This document shows, piece after piece, positions 15,631-25,030 of a stretch of 64,000 nucleotides of DNA. A program made the position numbers and the translations under genes. The stretch is from the NCBI GenBank assembly GCA_001749745.1, contig JWTM01000541.1, forward strand, positions 1 to 64,000. Direction: 5' to 3'. The stretch is from Candidatus Marispirochaeta associata. GTDB taxonomy: Bacteria; Spirochaetota; Spirochaetia; JC444; Marispirochaetaceae. A model generated the notes under the pieces. The model was not told the origin of the DNA. It made no database searches and saw nothing but the letters and a program-made list of their open reading frames with translations. How positions within the stretch are numbered: the first letter of the stretch is position 1; every line of letters begins with the position of its first letter.

Positions 15631-17055
15631 GTGGTCAAGAGCGGCTTTCCAACTATTCACTTCTACGACCAAGACTTTGTCGATCTCTATGATAGAACCT
15701 GGGCCTGGCTCGAGCAATTCTGGGGCAAGGGCACCAAGAAGAACGGCCTGGAAGCGCGGTTTTTCCGCTATCCCGAAGCAGATACCATCAATCAGTTCGA
15801 CGCCTGCCTGTCGACCTTTTTCCTGGTCTACAGCAATAAAGTCTATCCCGCAGCTCCCTCGCTGGACAATTTCTACCGCAAGCAGGAGGAGTCCGGGGCG
15901 ATCCGCGGGGAGTACAACGTCTCTACCGGAAAACCCGTTCTCACCGATGAGAATCCGGAAGGGGCCGCACCGCCTCTCTTCGCCTACGCCGAGTACAACC
16001 TCTACCACAAAGAGGGCAACAAAAAGCGCTTGAAGGACATCATGCCGGTCCTCGAGCGCTACTTCGACTGGCTGGAGACCACCTTCCGGGACGATACCGG
16101 TCTCTACGCGGTCCCCCTTTCCGCGGTCTATATGCCCAATGCCCCCCGGGAGAAGGCCAAGTACTTAGTCGACTTCAACGCCCAGCAGGCGCTGAACGCC
16201 CTCTACATGTCGGCTATCGGGGATGTCCTCAACGATAAGGAGATGAGCTTTAAATACAAGCGGGCCTACTTCTCCTTAAAGACCCGCATCAATTCCCTGA
16301 TGTGGAACGACGAGACCGGAATCTACCACGATATCGACGAGAATCAGGAACGTCTGCCCCAGAAGACGATTGCCGGATTCTGGCCCCTCTTGGGCGAGAT
16401 CCCCAACGAAGACCGGGCCAACCGCATGATCGACCATCTGAATAATCCCGACACCTTCGGCATCGAGAATCCCTTTCCGACCCTCTCGGCCGACGACCCC
16501 GATTTCTCCGAGGAGGGCGAGGGTTGCCGCGGCTCGGTGGTTCCGGCCTTCACCTTCATGATCATCAAGGGATTGGAGAAGTACGCCCGTTACGAGATGG
16601 CCCGGGAGTGTTCGATTCGCCACCTCTACTACATGCTCGACACCCTCCACCCGGAAGGGAAGCAAAAGGGCGATATCTACGAGGCCTACGCCCCCCGGCG
16701 GGACGGACCGGCCAAGTGGACCGGCAATCCCGACTACCCGCGGAAGCTCTATCTGGCCTATGCCGCTCTCTCGGCGGTTACCCTGATGATCGAGAATATC
16801 ATCGGCCTCTACATCAGCCTGCCCCGGAAGACCGTGGACTGGATTATCCCCACCCTGGAGATTATGGGCATCGAGGCCCTCTCGCTCAAGCGCAACATGG
16901 TCACTATTTTAAGCAACAAATCCGGCCGGGGATGGGAGATCCGCCTCGAATCGGAGAAACTCTACTACTTTACCATCAACATCCTGAGCGAGCGCAAGAA
17001 GAAGACCCTCCCGATTCCTTCGGGCAAATGCTCGATGCTGATCGACAAGCTCTAA
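15631..17055 (+). CDS. GH63/GH37-like (alpha/alpha)6 glycosidase
   Basis: A 474-residue cytoplasmic protein without signal peptide. The pattern fits the (alpha/alpha)6-barrel of trehalase/glucosidase-type hydrolases (MGH1-like, GH63/GH37): LVDFNAQQALNALYMSAIGDVL, WNDETGIYHDID, IAGFWPLL and a late aromatic-rich acidic region YEAYAPRRDGPAKWTG. GTG at 15631 follows AAGGAG by 7 nt. Candidate substrates are trehalose-like or mannosylglycerate-like compatible solutes, which is inference only. It is followed by the J-domain gene with an 18-bp gap and probably shares its transcript. Confidence 0.75.
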   Translation: MVKSGFPTIHFYDQDFVDLYDRTWAWLEQFWGKGTKKNGLEARFFRYPEADTINQFDACLSTFFLVYSNKVYPAAPSLDNFYRKQEESGAIRGEYNVSTGKPVLTDENPEGAAPPLFAYAEYNLYHKEGNKKRLKDIMPVLERYFDWLETTFRDDTGLYAVPLSAVYMPNAPREKAKYLVDFNAQQALNALYMSAIGDVLNDKEMSFKYKRAYFSLKTRINSLMWNDETGIYHDIDENQERLPQKTIAGFWPLLGEIPNEDRANRMIDHLNNPDTFGIENPFPTLSADDPDFSEEGEGCRGSVVPAFTFMIIKGLEKYARYEMARECSIRHLYYMLDTLHPEGKQKGDIYEAYAPRRDGPAKWTGNPDYPRKLYLAYAALSAVTLMIENIIGLYISLPRKTVDWIIPTLEIMGIEALSLKRNMVTILSNKSGRGWEIRLESEKLYYFTINILSERKKKTLPIPSGKCSMLIDKL

Positions 17056-17073
17056 ATCTAACGAGGCGCTACA

Positions 17074-17847
17074 GTGGGATTATTCGGTAAGTTCATCGGC
17101 GGCACCATCGGCTTCATCATGGGCGGACCACTTGGCGCAATCGCCGGGGTGGCCTTCGCCCACGTACTGGAACAATCGAGCGAGGCCGACCGGATCGGCC
17201 GCTCCCAGTACTACCGTAACTATCAGCGCCGCATGAACACCACCGAACACGCCCACATGACCTTCTTCGTGGGCGCCTTCTCGCTTCTGGCAAAACTTGC
17301 CAAGGCCGACGGCTCGGTCTCCCGGGATGAGGAGGTGGTAATCCGGCGCTTCATGATCGAAGAACTCCGGCTGGATCAGACCTCCCAGTACACCGCCTTG
17401 AAGATCTTCGACGCCGCCTTAGAGAGCCGCGAAAACTACACCGACATCGCCGCCCAGTTTTATAAGGAGTTCCGCACTAAACCCCAGATCCTGGAGCTGA
17501 TGATCGACATCATGTTCCGGGTAGCCCAGGCCGACGGCGGGGTCTCTAAAGCCGAAGGGGGTATGATCCTCCAGGTGGCGCGGATCTTCAACTTCCAACA
17601 GTACCAGTACGACCGGATAAAAGAGCGCTACGTCGCCAATACCAACAAGTACTACGCGATCCTCAACTGTAAACCGGAAGACGACGACGAGACGATCAAG
17701 AAATCCTACCGCAAGCTGGTCCGGGAGAACCACCCCGACGTGATCGCCTCCAAAGGCTTGCCCGAGGAGTTCCAGCAGGTCGCCGCCGACAAGTTCCGGG
17801 AGATCCAGGACGCCTACGAGAGGATCCAGAAGGAGCGGGGGTTTTAG
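17074..17847 (+). CDS. DjlA-like co-chaperone (TerB-like plus J domain)
   Basis: A 257-residue protein with a Gly-rich hydrophobic N-terminus (GKFIGGTIGFIMGGPLGAIAG) that probably inserts in the membrane. A TerB-like all-helical domain (about 60-180) follows, then a C-terminal J domain with the HPD tripeptide (ENHPDVI). This is the DjlA layout; J domains stimulate DnaK ATPase. GTG at 17074 follows a GAGG-type ribosome-binding site. Downstream of the glycosidase on the same strand. Confidence 0.87.
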   Translation: MGLFGKFIGGTIGFIMGGPLGAIAGVAFAHVLEQSSEADRIGRSQYYRNYQRRMNTTEHAHMTFFVGAFSLLAKLAKADGSVSRDEEVVIRRFMIEELRLDQTSQYTALKIFDAALESRENYTDIAAQFYKEFRTKPQILELMIDIMFRVAQADGGVSKAEGGMILQVARIFNFQQYQYDRIKERYVANTNKYYAILNCKPEDDDETIKKSYRKLVRENHPDVIASKGLPEEFQQVAADKFREIQDAYERIQKERGF

Positions 17848-17872
17848 GCAACCCGCGCTCGTTCTTCATTCG

Positions 17873-18628
17873 TTAAAGGCTCGCCGTCGCACCGCCGTCT
17901 ACCGGCAGCACCACCCCGCTGATATACTTCGCCGCACTTGAAGCCAGATAGACCGCCGCGTTCCCGATATCCTCAGGGGCGCCGAACTCGTGCATGGCGA
18001 TGCGATTCAGGATCCGCTGCTTCCGGGCGGGATCTCCGGAGAGGGCCTCTTCCAACATCGGAGAGCCGATCCATCCGGGAGCGATTGCATTGACCCGAAT
18101 TCCCTTGGGAGCCAGCTCCACCGCTAACTGCCGGGTCATACCGGCCACCGCCGATTTTGCTGCCGTATAGGCCACCACCTTCTCCAGGCCCATGAAATTA
18201 GCCATGGAGCTGATGAAGAGGACGATCCCGTCGGAGGATCTCTCCAGATAGGGGAGGGCTTCCCGGGTCAGCAGAAACGCACCCCCTAAATGCACATCCA
18301 GGACCGAGAAAAACTCATCCCGCTCGGTATCCTCGAAGGGTTTCTTTAGATGATTCCCGGCGTTATTGACCACTCCGTCGAGGCGGCCGAAGCCTTCGAC
18401 CGCGGCGGTGATCATATCCGCTGCATCGGCATCTCTGGTCACGTCCCCCGCCCGATATGCGCAGGCTGCACCGAGCTCCTTAGAAGCCTGCTTAAGCGGC
18501 TCCTCCCGACGTCCCGTAATTAGCACCGAGGCCCCGGCCCGGACCAATTGACGGGCGATCCCCAGTCCCAGCCCGGTGCCGCCGCCGCTGACGATATAGA
18601 CCCGTCCATCTATATCAAAATCGGTCAT
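17873..18628 (-). CDS. short-chain dehydrogenase/reductase
   Basis: A 251-residue classical SDR. It has a Rossmann glycine motif SGGGTGLGLG, NNAG, a catalytic Ser in FISSMAN, YTAAK (Tyr-x3-Lys) and the C-terminal GVVLPVDGG. It lies at the end of the TRAP/dehydratase operon and probably oxidises or reduces a hydroxy or keto group of the transported acid; the substrate is unknown. The start at 18628 (MTDFDIDGR) is preferred, overlapping the end of the UxaA-like gene by 4 nt. Confidence 0.87.
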   Translation of the reverse strand: MTDFDIDGRVYIVSGGGTGLGLGIARQLVRAGASVLITGRREEPLKQASKELGAACAYRAGDVTRDADAADMITAAVEGFGRLDGVVNNAGNHLKKPFEDTERDEFFSVLDVHLGGAFLLTREALPYLERSSDGIVLFISSMANFMGLEKVVAYTAAKSAVAGMTRQLAVELAPKGIRVNAIAPGWIGSPMLEEALSGDPARKQRILNRIAMHEFGAPEDIGNAAVYLASSAAKYISGVVLPVDGGATASL

Positions 18629-19851
18629 GCCCGGCACCCCGCGTCAAGCGATGGCGTCTCCTGATGTTTATACATAATAAAGTACTCCCGGTGCCCCAGG
18701 GCCTCCGGCTTGCTCATGGTTCCGGCGGCGATATCGCAGACCAGGCGTAAAAGCTCTAACGCCGCCTGATCCAAGGTCCGCTCTCCGCGCAGGATCGCGC
18801 CGGCGTCGAAGTCCATATCCTCGGAGAGATTGCGGTACGTAGCGCTATTGCCGGTAACCTTCACCACCGGGGCCACGGCGCTCCCGGTGCAGGAGCCCCG
18901 ACCGGTGGTGTAGAGCAGGATCTGCGCTCCCGTGGAGATCAGATCCATCAGCCCCTCGTTGTCGTTGGGATTGGTATAACCGAACTGCATGAAGTGGGGA
19001 TCCGGTACGCTGTCCAGGAGCCAGAGCCCCGGCGCGGATGGCGTCTCGGAGACCTTCAAAACCCCTTGAATCGGCTTGGAGCCGCTCTTCGCATAGGAGC
19101 CCAGGGACTTCTCCTCGATGGTGGTGAGGCCCCCGGCGAAGTTCCCGGGCGAGATCGAGTACTGTCGCACGTCGAGACAGTACTCTTCCGCCTTCTCGTA
19201 GGCCGCGCCGATCGCGTCGGCCGCCGCGGGGCAGGCCGCCCGAGAAACCAGCGCCTCCTTGAGGCCCAGCATCTCCACGATCTCTTCCCAGACCGCGGTG
19301 CCGCCGGCGTCGACGAGAGAGTCGAACATCCGGCCCACGCAGGGGTTGGCCGCCAGTCCTGAGGTGGCGTCGCTTCCGCCGCACTCGGCTCCGACAGTAA
19401 GATCGGCCAAGCCCATCTCTACCCGGGGCACGCTGTGCTCGATCCGTTTTCGCATCTCTCGGACCCGCGCCTTCCCCTCCTCGATACTGCGCCGGGTACC
19501 GCCGGTCTCCTGAATTGAGAACCAGGAGGCCTCCCGACCCGTGCGCTCCGCCGCTTCAGCAATCTTCCGCGGTTGGGTGTACTCGCAGCCCAGCCCGACC
19601 GCCAGAACCGCGCCCACATTCGGATGGCGCACCAGCGAAAGGATGAGGTTCACCGCATACTGGTTATCGTAGCAGCCGGGAAAGCCGACCACATGGATAT
19701 CCTCAGACTCCCCTTCGACAATCTTGTAGGCAACATGCTTGGCGCACTCTACCGTGTAGACGACCAGCACTAGGTTACGGACCCCTTTGCGGCCGTCGGC
19801 ACGGAGATACCCCGACCAGCGGCGCCGCATCAGCTGCGTCAGATCAGCCAT
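18625..19851 (-). CDS. UxaA-family dehydratase, large (catalytic) subunit
   Basis: About 408 residues matching the C-terminal domain of altronate/galactarate dehydratases: GYLRADGRKGVRNLVLVVYTVECAKHVA, GCEYTQ, VGAECGGSDATSGLAANP and the late TGRGSCTGSAVAPVVKVTGN. The cysteines in these stretches are candidates for metal binding. It acts with the SAF subunit encoded just upstream. Starts at 19860 and 19851 are both possible. Together they would dehydrate a sugar acid to a 2-keto-3-deoxy acid. Confidence 0.88.
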   Translation of the reverse strand: MADLTQLMRRRWSGYLRADGRKGVRNLVLVVYTVECAKHVAYKIVEGESEDIHVVGFPGCYDNQYAVNLILSLVRHPNVGAVLAVGLGCEYTQPRKIAEAAERTGREASWFSIQETGGTRRSIEEGKARVREMRKRIEHSVPRVEMGLADLTVGAECGGSDATSGLAANPCVGRMFDSLVDAGGTAVWEEIVEMLGLKEALVSRAACPAAADAIGAAYEKAEEYCLDVRQYSISPGNFAGGLTTIEEKSLGSYAKSGSKPIQGVLKVSETPSAPGLWLLDSVPDPHFMQFGYTNPNDNEGLMDLISTGAQILLYTTGRGSCTGSAVAPVVKVTGNSATYRNLSEDMDFDAGAILRGERTLDQAALELLRLVCDIAAGTMSKPEALGHREYFIMYKHQETPSLDAGCRA

Positions 19852-20173
19852 AGCTGACATCCCCGAACTGACCGGTCTTCAGGTCGGCCCCGTCCGAACG
19901 CTGATCATAATCGCTCTGCAGGTTCTGAAGATGAACCCACTCGCCGGGGACCACATCCTTGGAAGCGGTACCGATGCGGGTAGCCAGCTTGAATACTCCC
20001 GTCCCGCGGGGGATCGGGGAGAGGGCGATCTTGTGGGCGTCGGGAATATCGGTTCCGGCGAGGATTATCCCGGACTGCTCCCCGATAATCTCCACCTCTT
20101 CCCCTGCCGCAACCGGCTCCAGCACGGTGGCGACATTGTCGTCTCTATCCATCGCAAAGACCCGTTTCATCAC
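19844..20173 (-). CDS. SAF-domain subunit of a UxaA-family dehydratase
   Basis: A 109-residue protein corresponding to the N-terminal SAF domain of altronate/galactarate dehydratases, beginning KRVFAMDRDDNVATVLEPV and containing GEWVHLQNLQSDYD. Here it is a separate polypeptide from the large subunit, as in several UxaA-type enzymes. It overlaps both its neighbours by a few bases, so the set is translationally coupled. Confidence 0.83.
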   Translation of the reverse strand: MMKRVFAMDRDDNVATVLEPVAAGEEVEIIGEQSGIILAGTDIPDAHKIALSPIPRGTGVFKLATRIGTASKDVVPGEWVHLQNLQSDYDQRSDGADLKTGQFGDVSYG

Positions 20174-20832
20174 ATAATCCCGTAGGTCTCGAAGGCTTCG
20201 ACCGTGCTCATCCCCTGCTCGATCGCCTTGCGTACCGCGTTCTCGCCCCGAACCTTCTCCAGCGCGGCGCCGATTACCTCTTCAGTCCGCGCCCGCGGAA
20301 CGGCGACGACCCCGTCGATATCCCCGAAGATCAGATCCCCCGGCTCCACCACGGTCCCGTTGGAAAACTCGATCGGACAGCGGTAGTCGATCACTCGACC
20401 GCGCACCCCCTGGTCGAGGGCGTAGCAGCCCCGGGAGAAGACGGGAAAGCCCATGGAGAAAATCCCCTTCGTGTCCCGGGAGTAGCCGGCGACCACCGCC
20501 CCGGCGGCGCCCAGTACGCGGGCGCGGGTGCTCATCAGCTCTCCCCACTGGGCGTAGAGACCGCTCCCGCCGGCGCAGAGGTAGATCTCGTCACGCTTGA
20601 GGGAGTCGAGAGCGGCGAACATCTTCCCGAAGGCCGCCGTCCGCCCTTCAGAGGCGATCTCGACACCGTAGCAGTCGGCCTCGAGCACCGGCATCGCATA
20701 CCCCACCAGCACCGTCGCGGGATCCAAGGGCCTGATCTCCGGCGGAAGCAGCTGACGGTAGAGTCCCATTCCGTCCATAACGTCGCCGATTACGGCGGTA
20801 AAGAGTTCTTTTCGGATATCATGCAGATTCAT
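20170..20832 (-). CDS. RraA-like / HMG aldolase-fold protein
   Basis: A 220-residue protein of the RraA/4-hydroxy-4-methyl-2-oxoglutarate aldolase fold: VIGDVMDGMG near the N-terminus, RVLGAAGAVVAGYSRDTKGI and the C-terminal DLIFGDIDGVVAVPRARTEEV. Members near sugar-acid genes are often divalent-metal aldolases or decarboxylases, while others regulate RNase E. In this catabolic operon an enzymatic role is more likely. Start overlaps the UroD-like stop (TAATG). Confidence 0.83.
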   Translation of the reverse strand: MNLHDIRKELFTAVIGDVMDGMGLYRQLLPPEIRPLDPATVLVGYAMPVLEADCYGVEIASEGRTAAFGKMFAALDSLKRDEIYLCAGGSGLYAQWGELMSTRARVLGAAGAVVAGYSRDTKGIFSMGFPVFSRGCYALDQGVRGRVIDYRCPIEFSNGTVVEPGDLIFGDIDGVVAVPRARTEEVIGAALEKVRGENAVRKAIEQGMSTVEAFETYGIM

Positions 20833-21965
20833 TACGCCCCCTCTTCCATCTCCCGAATGCCCCGCACCGCCGCCGCCTGCTCCTCCGGCGTCTCGCAGTA
20901 GGTCGCAACGATCAGCTTCAACCCCGGACGTCTGATTCTTTTCACCTCTTCCAGCACCGTCGCCGCATCCCCGACGATGCGCACATGCAGGGTTACCCCG
21001 CTCCCCGCAAAGGCCTCGCCCAGGGCGGCCCCCGGGTTGGGGTCCGGGTCGGTCTCGGCCCCCACGGCGCCGTCGGCCATGGAAACCCGGGGAATCGACT
21101 GCACCAGCGCGGCCCGGCCGCTCCAGTTCCCGCAGGAGTGGAAGACCGGCGTCTCCGCTCCGGCCGCCGCCGTCAGCGCGGGAATCGCGTACTCCCCGTA
21201 GGGATCATTCCCGATCATCATGATGTTGTCGTCCGAGAAGCCGAGGCCGGAGAACTCCCGAGATGAGGCGAAGCCGTGTCCCGGCCGGACCAGGGCGTCG
21301 CCGATCAGCGCCGTCTGGGCCTCGATAAACTCCCGCTCGAGCGAAGCGACCAGCCGAAAGAGCTCGGCCAGATCTTCGGGATGGTCGTAGATCTCGAACA
21401 TGAAGGCCGACGGCTCCAGCAAATAGGAGGAGACGATATTCAGAGGCGACTGGGTGTCGCTGATGCTCAGCGGAACCCGACCACCGGTCGCCTCCAGGAA
21501 GTAGTCGATCCGCTCCATTACCTCGCGCCCCGCGGGGCTCTCCGCTACCGGATACTCCAAGGCCTCGATCGCCTCCCGAGCATTGGTAAAGCGGGGGCGT
21601 ACCGCCGGAGCCTGCCTCTTGTGCCACTCGTAGGGGATACCGAAGGCGCTGGAGACCGTGCCGATCCCGTACCAGGGCTCCAGGAAGTTGGGGATATCCG
21701 CCGCGTAGCTGCGGCTCGCCTCCAGGGCGGCCAACTGCCACTCCAGGGACATCTTCCTCTCCCGACAGCCCCAGGAGAAGACCTCGGGGACCCGAAAGCG
21801 ACGATAGACGGCGACCCCCTCGGGAGCCGCCTCAAAGGCGCCGCAGCCGGCCAGTTTTTCAACCTCATAGTCGACCCAGGCCTCTATATCGAAGCGATCC
21901 GCCGCCAGGGGCGCGAGGCTCGTCCCCTGGGAGTCGGCCTTGGTGTAGTCGAACTCCTTGGCCAT
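20832..21965 (-). CDS. uroporphyrinogen decarboxylase-family protein (methyltransferase-like)
   Basis: A 377-residue protein of the UroD superfamily: WYGIGTVSSAFG, SISDTQSPLNIVS and FHSCGNW, where His-x-Cys is the zinc-ligand pattern of MtaA/CmuA-type methyltransferases rather than of true heme-pathway HemE. No corrinoid protein is encoded in the operon. Its presence between the TRAP transporter and the dehydratase suggests it acts on the same substrate, perhaps removing a methyl or carboxyl group; this is inference. Overlaps dctM by one base. Confidence 0.78.
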   Translation of the reverse strand: MAKEFDYTKADSQGTSLAPLAADRFDIEAWVDYEVEKLAGCGAFEAAPEGVAVYRRFRVPEVFSWGCRERKMSLEWQLAALEASRSYAADIPNFLEPWYGIGTVSSAFGIPYEWHKRQAPAVRPRFTNAREAIEALEYPVAESPAGREVMERIDYFLEATGGRVPLSISDTQSPLNIVSSYLLEPSAFMFEIYDHPEDLAELFRLVASLEREFIEAQTALIGDALVRPGHGFASSREFSGLGFSDDNIMMIGNDPYGEYAIPALTAAAGAETPVFHSCGNWSGRAALVQSIPRVSMADGAVGAETDPDPNPGAALGEAFAGSGVTLHVRIVGDAATVLEEVKRIRRPGLKLIVATYCETPEEQAAAVRGIREMEEGA

Positions 21966-23272
21966 TAACCGCCCCGCACCGGCATAACGATATCGGGAAT
22001 GGTCATTACCACCGCCGGAAAGTAGGTGATCATCACAAGCACGATGATCATTACCGCATAAAAGGGGAGCATCGTCTTGGAGAGCTTCTCGATCTTCACC
22101 CCCGAGATAGCGCTGCCGATAAAGAGGGTCGAGCCCACCGGGGGGGTAATCAGCCCGATCCCCAGATTCAAAACCATAATAACCCCGAAGTGGACTGGAT
22201 CAATCCCGATTTGCATAATCACCGGAAGAAGAATCGGCGTGGCGATGATGATAATCGAGGACATATCCATCAGCATCCCCAGAAGGAGCAACATAAAGTT
22301 GAGCATCACCAGCACCAGGATCTTGTTGGTGGTAATCGAGAGAATCAGGTTCGCCACCAGGGCGGGGATCTTTAGGAAGGTCAACACCCAGCCGAAGGCG
22401 GTGGAGAGGGAGATCAGTATCAGCACAATCGAGAGGGTCTTCGTCGCCCTGCCTAAGATCTTCCAGAACTCGCTCACCGGAATCTCCCGGTAGACAAAGA
22501 AGGTGATAATAAAGGCGTAGACCACGGCCACCGCCGCCGACTCGGTTGCGGTGAAGACCCCGCCCACAACCCCGACAACGACGATAACCACGGTGAAGAG
22601 CCCCAGGATCGAATCGGCTATCGCCCGCAGTACATTCCCGAAGGCAAGAGGATCACCCTTGGGATACTTCCGTCGAATAGAGACGATCAGACTGTAGATC
22701 ATCAGTGCGACCCCGAGGAGTATCCCCGGAATCATCCCCGCTAAAAAGAGGCGCCCGATGGAGACGCCGCCTGCGACCATGGCGAAGATAACCATGTTGT
22801 GGCTCGGCGGAATCAGGATGCCCTGCACCGAGCTGGCCATGGTGACGTTGGTTGAGAACTCGGCGTCGTAGCCCTGTTTGCGCATCAGCGGAATCAGGAT
22901 CGAGCCGATCGAGGCCGTGTCCGCCGCGGATGAGCCGGAGATCCCCCCGAAGAACATCGAGGCCAGGATATTAACCATCGCGAGGCCTCCCCGCAACCAT
23001 CCCACCAGGGCGTTCGAAAGCCGAATCAGTCTGTTCGAGATCCCGCCGGCGCCCATGATCTCCCCGGCGACTATAAAGAAGGGGACCGCCATCAGAGTAA
23101 ACTTGTTAACCCCGCCGACCATGTTCTGCACCATCTGCTGTAGCGGCAGTCCTAAATATATGATCGCGCCGGTAGTAGAGATTCCGATAGCGAAGGCGAT
23201 GGGAAAACGGAGTATGATCATCGTCAAAAAAGATCCGACCAGGATCAGGGTTGCTATTGATTGGGTATCCAT
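21965..23272 (-). CDS. dctM: TRAP transporter large permease
   Basis: A 435-residue membrane protein with about twelve to thirteen hydrophobic segments and DctM hallmarks: GGISGSSAADTASIGSILIP, a conserved PPSHNMVIFA segment and LNLGIGLITPPVG. It forms the proton/sodium-driven channel of a tripartite TRAP importer for carboxylates. It is separated from dctQ by 4 bp. Confidence 0.94.
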   Translation of the reverse strand: MDTQSIATLILVGSFLTMIILRFPIAFAIGISTTGAIIYLGLPLQQMVQNMVGGVNKFTLMAVPFFIVAGEIMGAGGISNRLIRLSNALVGWLRGGLAMVNILASMFFGGISGSSAADTASIGSILIPLMRKQGYDAEFSTNVTMASSVQGILIPPSHNMVIFAMVAGGVSIGRLFLAGMIPGILLGVALMIYSLIVSIRRKYPKGDPLAFGNVLRAIADSILGLFTVVIVVVGVVGGVFTATESAAVAVVYAFIITFFVYREIPVSEFWKILGRATKTLSIVLILISLSTAFGWVLTFLKIPALVANLILSITTNKILVLVMLNFMLLLLGMLMDMSSIIIIATPILLPVIMQIGIDPVHFGVIMVLNLGIGLITPPVGSTLFIGSAISGVKIEKLSKTMLPFYAVMIIVLVMITYFPAVVMTIPDIVMPVRGG

Positions 23273-23276
23273 ACTA

Positions 23277-23807
23277 TCAGCTCACTTCCACTGTTTCAGG
23301 CCTAGTCGGCCGATCGTCGGCGTCGATGTCCACCGTTTTCTCGACGATTCCCGCCGCCTCGAGGACCTTCTCGAGGGTCATTATAAAGAGGACCACCCCA
23401 GCTACTGGAACCGCCAGATATTGCCAACTGGTCGGTATCTGCAGCCCGGTCATCCGGCTTAGGCGCATCATAAGGGTAAACTTCGTCCCGATGATGATCA
23501 TCAGCAGCGAGAAGGCCATGATGCAGACCGTAGCGATCAGCTTCAGTCGATTAACGGTCTTCTCGGAAAGAACCAGGTCCAAGACAGTCATCTTCATATG
23601 AGCCTCCCGTCGAATCGCGAGGCCGGCGCTGATCAAGGCCATATAGGTCATCGCCATTAGTACAACCTCCTCTCCCCAGACCGGATGGCTGTGCAGTACG
23701 TAGCGACCGAAAACGACATAGGCGGTGATCACGATCATGATAATAAAGAGGACCTTGCAGAGATTCATGGAGAACTGATAGACAAAGTCGAAGAATCTTT
23801 TCAGCAT
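23277..23807 (-). CDS. dctQ: TRAP transporter small permease
   Basis: A 176-residue protein with four hydrophobic segments and the DctQ pattern VFGRYVLHSHPVWGEEVVLMAMTYMALISAGLAIRREAHM. It is the small membrane subunit partnering DctM. Start at 23807 follows an AAGGAAT ribosome-binding site. Separated from dctP by an 84-bp gap with a hairpin. Confidence 0.93.
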   Translation of the reverse strand: MLKRFFDFVYQFSMNLCKVLFIIMIVITAYVVFGRYVLHSHPVWGEEVVLMAMTYMALISAGLAIRREAHMKMTVLDLVLSEKTVNRLKLIATVCIMAFSLLMIIIGTKFTLMMRLSRMTGLQIPTSWQYLAVPVAGVVLFIMTLEKVLEAAGIVEKTVDIDADDRPTRPETVEVS

Positions 23808-23826
23808 CGTTCTATTCCTTGAAACA

Positions 23827-23858
23827 GGGCAGAGACCCTGAAATAAGGATCTCTACCC
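23827..23858 (-). terminator. imperfect hairpin between dctP and dctQ
   Basis: GGG-c-AGAGA-cCC and GG-a-TCTCT-a-CCC pair around an 8-nt loop in the dctP-dctQ gap. There is no clear T-run, so it may stabilise the dctP mRNA or attenuate rather than fully terminate. This would favour higher levels of the binding protein. Confidence 0.4.
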
Positions 23859-23891
23859 GTTTGAAACTAGTAAATGTCGTCCTGGAAAGGA

Positions 23892-24908
23892 CTATTTGGC
23901 CTTGATGGCCGCCATCTCGTCTTCGAGGCCCTCGATGTACTTGGCGACGACGCTCGCGGTAGCATCTTGAACCGCTTGCATGTCCTTAACCTCGATTACC
24001 GTAGCCACCTTGCGGATCTCTTCAATGGTCTCTGCGTCGACCTTGGCGGCGTTTTCCTTACAGAAGGCCTGGGCCGCGGCGGACGCTTCGGTAAGAACCT
24101 CTTGCTGTACGGGGGAGAGCTTGTCCCATACCGCTTCCGACATCAGTACGATACCGGGGCTGTAGGTGTGGCCGTCGAGGATGTAATAGGGGCTAACCTC
24201 GTAAAACTTATTGTTGTAGTAGCCGGCGAAGGGCTGCTCGGCGCCGTCGACCACCCCAGTCTGCAGAGAGGTGTAGAGTTCGCCCCAGTCGATGGGAGTC
24301 GGTTCGATACCCAGGGCCTTAACGGTGTCGCTCATCACCTGAGTCTTGGGAACCCTCATCTTGAAACCGTCCAGATCGTCCATTCCGCTGATCTCTTTAG
24401 AGGTAAAGAAGTGACGCGCTCCCTCTTCGGTGTAGAAAAGTCCGACCATCCGGGAACCCGCTTCCTGCGGCTCAGAAAGGTAGGAGGTACCGATCTCGCT
24501 CTCGAGCACATTCCATAGGTGGGCCCGATCGCGGAAGGTGTAGGGCATGCTGAAGAGACTCAATTTGTTCAGATTATAGTCTCCCAAGGAATTGGTGTTA
24601 CCCCGGAAAATATCGACCGAGCCGCCGCCGGTCTGGAGAGCCTGCATACTCTCTTTCTCGCTTCCTAGAACCCCAGAGGTATAGACCTCGATGGTCATCG
24701 CGCCGCCGCTCAGCTCCTCAACCTTATCGGCAAAGAAGTAGCCCACGTCGGCCATCGGGTGCCCGTCGGGATTCAACTCGGCATAGGTGAGCTTAATCTC
24801 GCCGATACCGCCCTCTGCGGCGGTATCTTCACTCTGGCCGTTTCCCCAGGCAGTGAAGGCCAACAGAGCCATCAGTAAAACCGTTACAATTACTTGTCTT
24901 CTTTTCAT
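23892..24908 (-). CDS. dctP: TRAP transporter solute-binding protein (DctP family)
   Basis: A 338-residue binding protein with a signal segment (residues 5-20) ending AFTAWGNGQSEDTAA, then the DctP fold. Visible are DIFRGNTNSLGDYN, the conserved arginine in GFKMRVPKTQVM that usually forms a salt bridge with the substrate carboxylate, and TSLQTGVVDGAEQPF. The substrate is therefore probably an organic acid. GGAGG lies 8 nt before the ATG. It is the first gene of the operon dctP-dctQ-dctM-uroD-like-rraA-like-SAF-uxaA-SDR. Confidence 0.93.
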   Translation of the reverse strand: MKRRQVIVTVLLMALLAFTAWGNGQSEDTAAEGGIGEIKLTYAELNPDGHPMADVGYFFADKVEELSGGAMTIEVYTSGVLGSEKESMQALQTGGGSVDIFRGNTNSLGDYNLNKLSLFSMPYTFRDRAHLWNVLESEIGTSYLSEPQEAGSRMVGLFYTEEGARHFFTSKEISGMDDLDGFKMRVPKTQVMSDTVKALGIEPTPIDWGELYTSLQTGVVDGAEQPFAGYYNNKFYEVSPYYILDGHTYSPGIVLMSEAVWDKLSPVQQEVLTEASAAAQAFCKENAAKVDAETIEEIRKVATVIEVKDMQAVQDATASVVAKYIEGLEDEMAAIKAK

Positions 24909-24962
24909 TCAGAACCTCCGTTTGAATGTGAAAAATAAGTTGAGTAATCGTGGCACGGCTTT

Positions 24963-24992
24963 ACTGAGCCTGCGTTTGCAGTTGTGCTCAGT
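24963..24992. promoter_or_regulatory. nested inverted repeat upstream of dctP
   Basis: ACTGAGC (24963-24969) and GCTCAGT (24986-24992) are perfect arms, and inside them CTGC-GTTT-GCAG forms a second hairpin. It lies 55 bp upstream of the dctP start, between the regulator gene and the operon it probably controls. It could be an operator or a terminator of the regulator transcript; there is no T-run on the minus strand. Confidence 0.4.
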
Positions 24993-25030
24993 ATTTATTC
25001 TGCGGGATAATTGAGGTTGTCGATCGTACT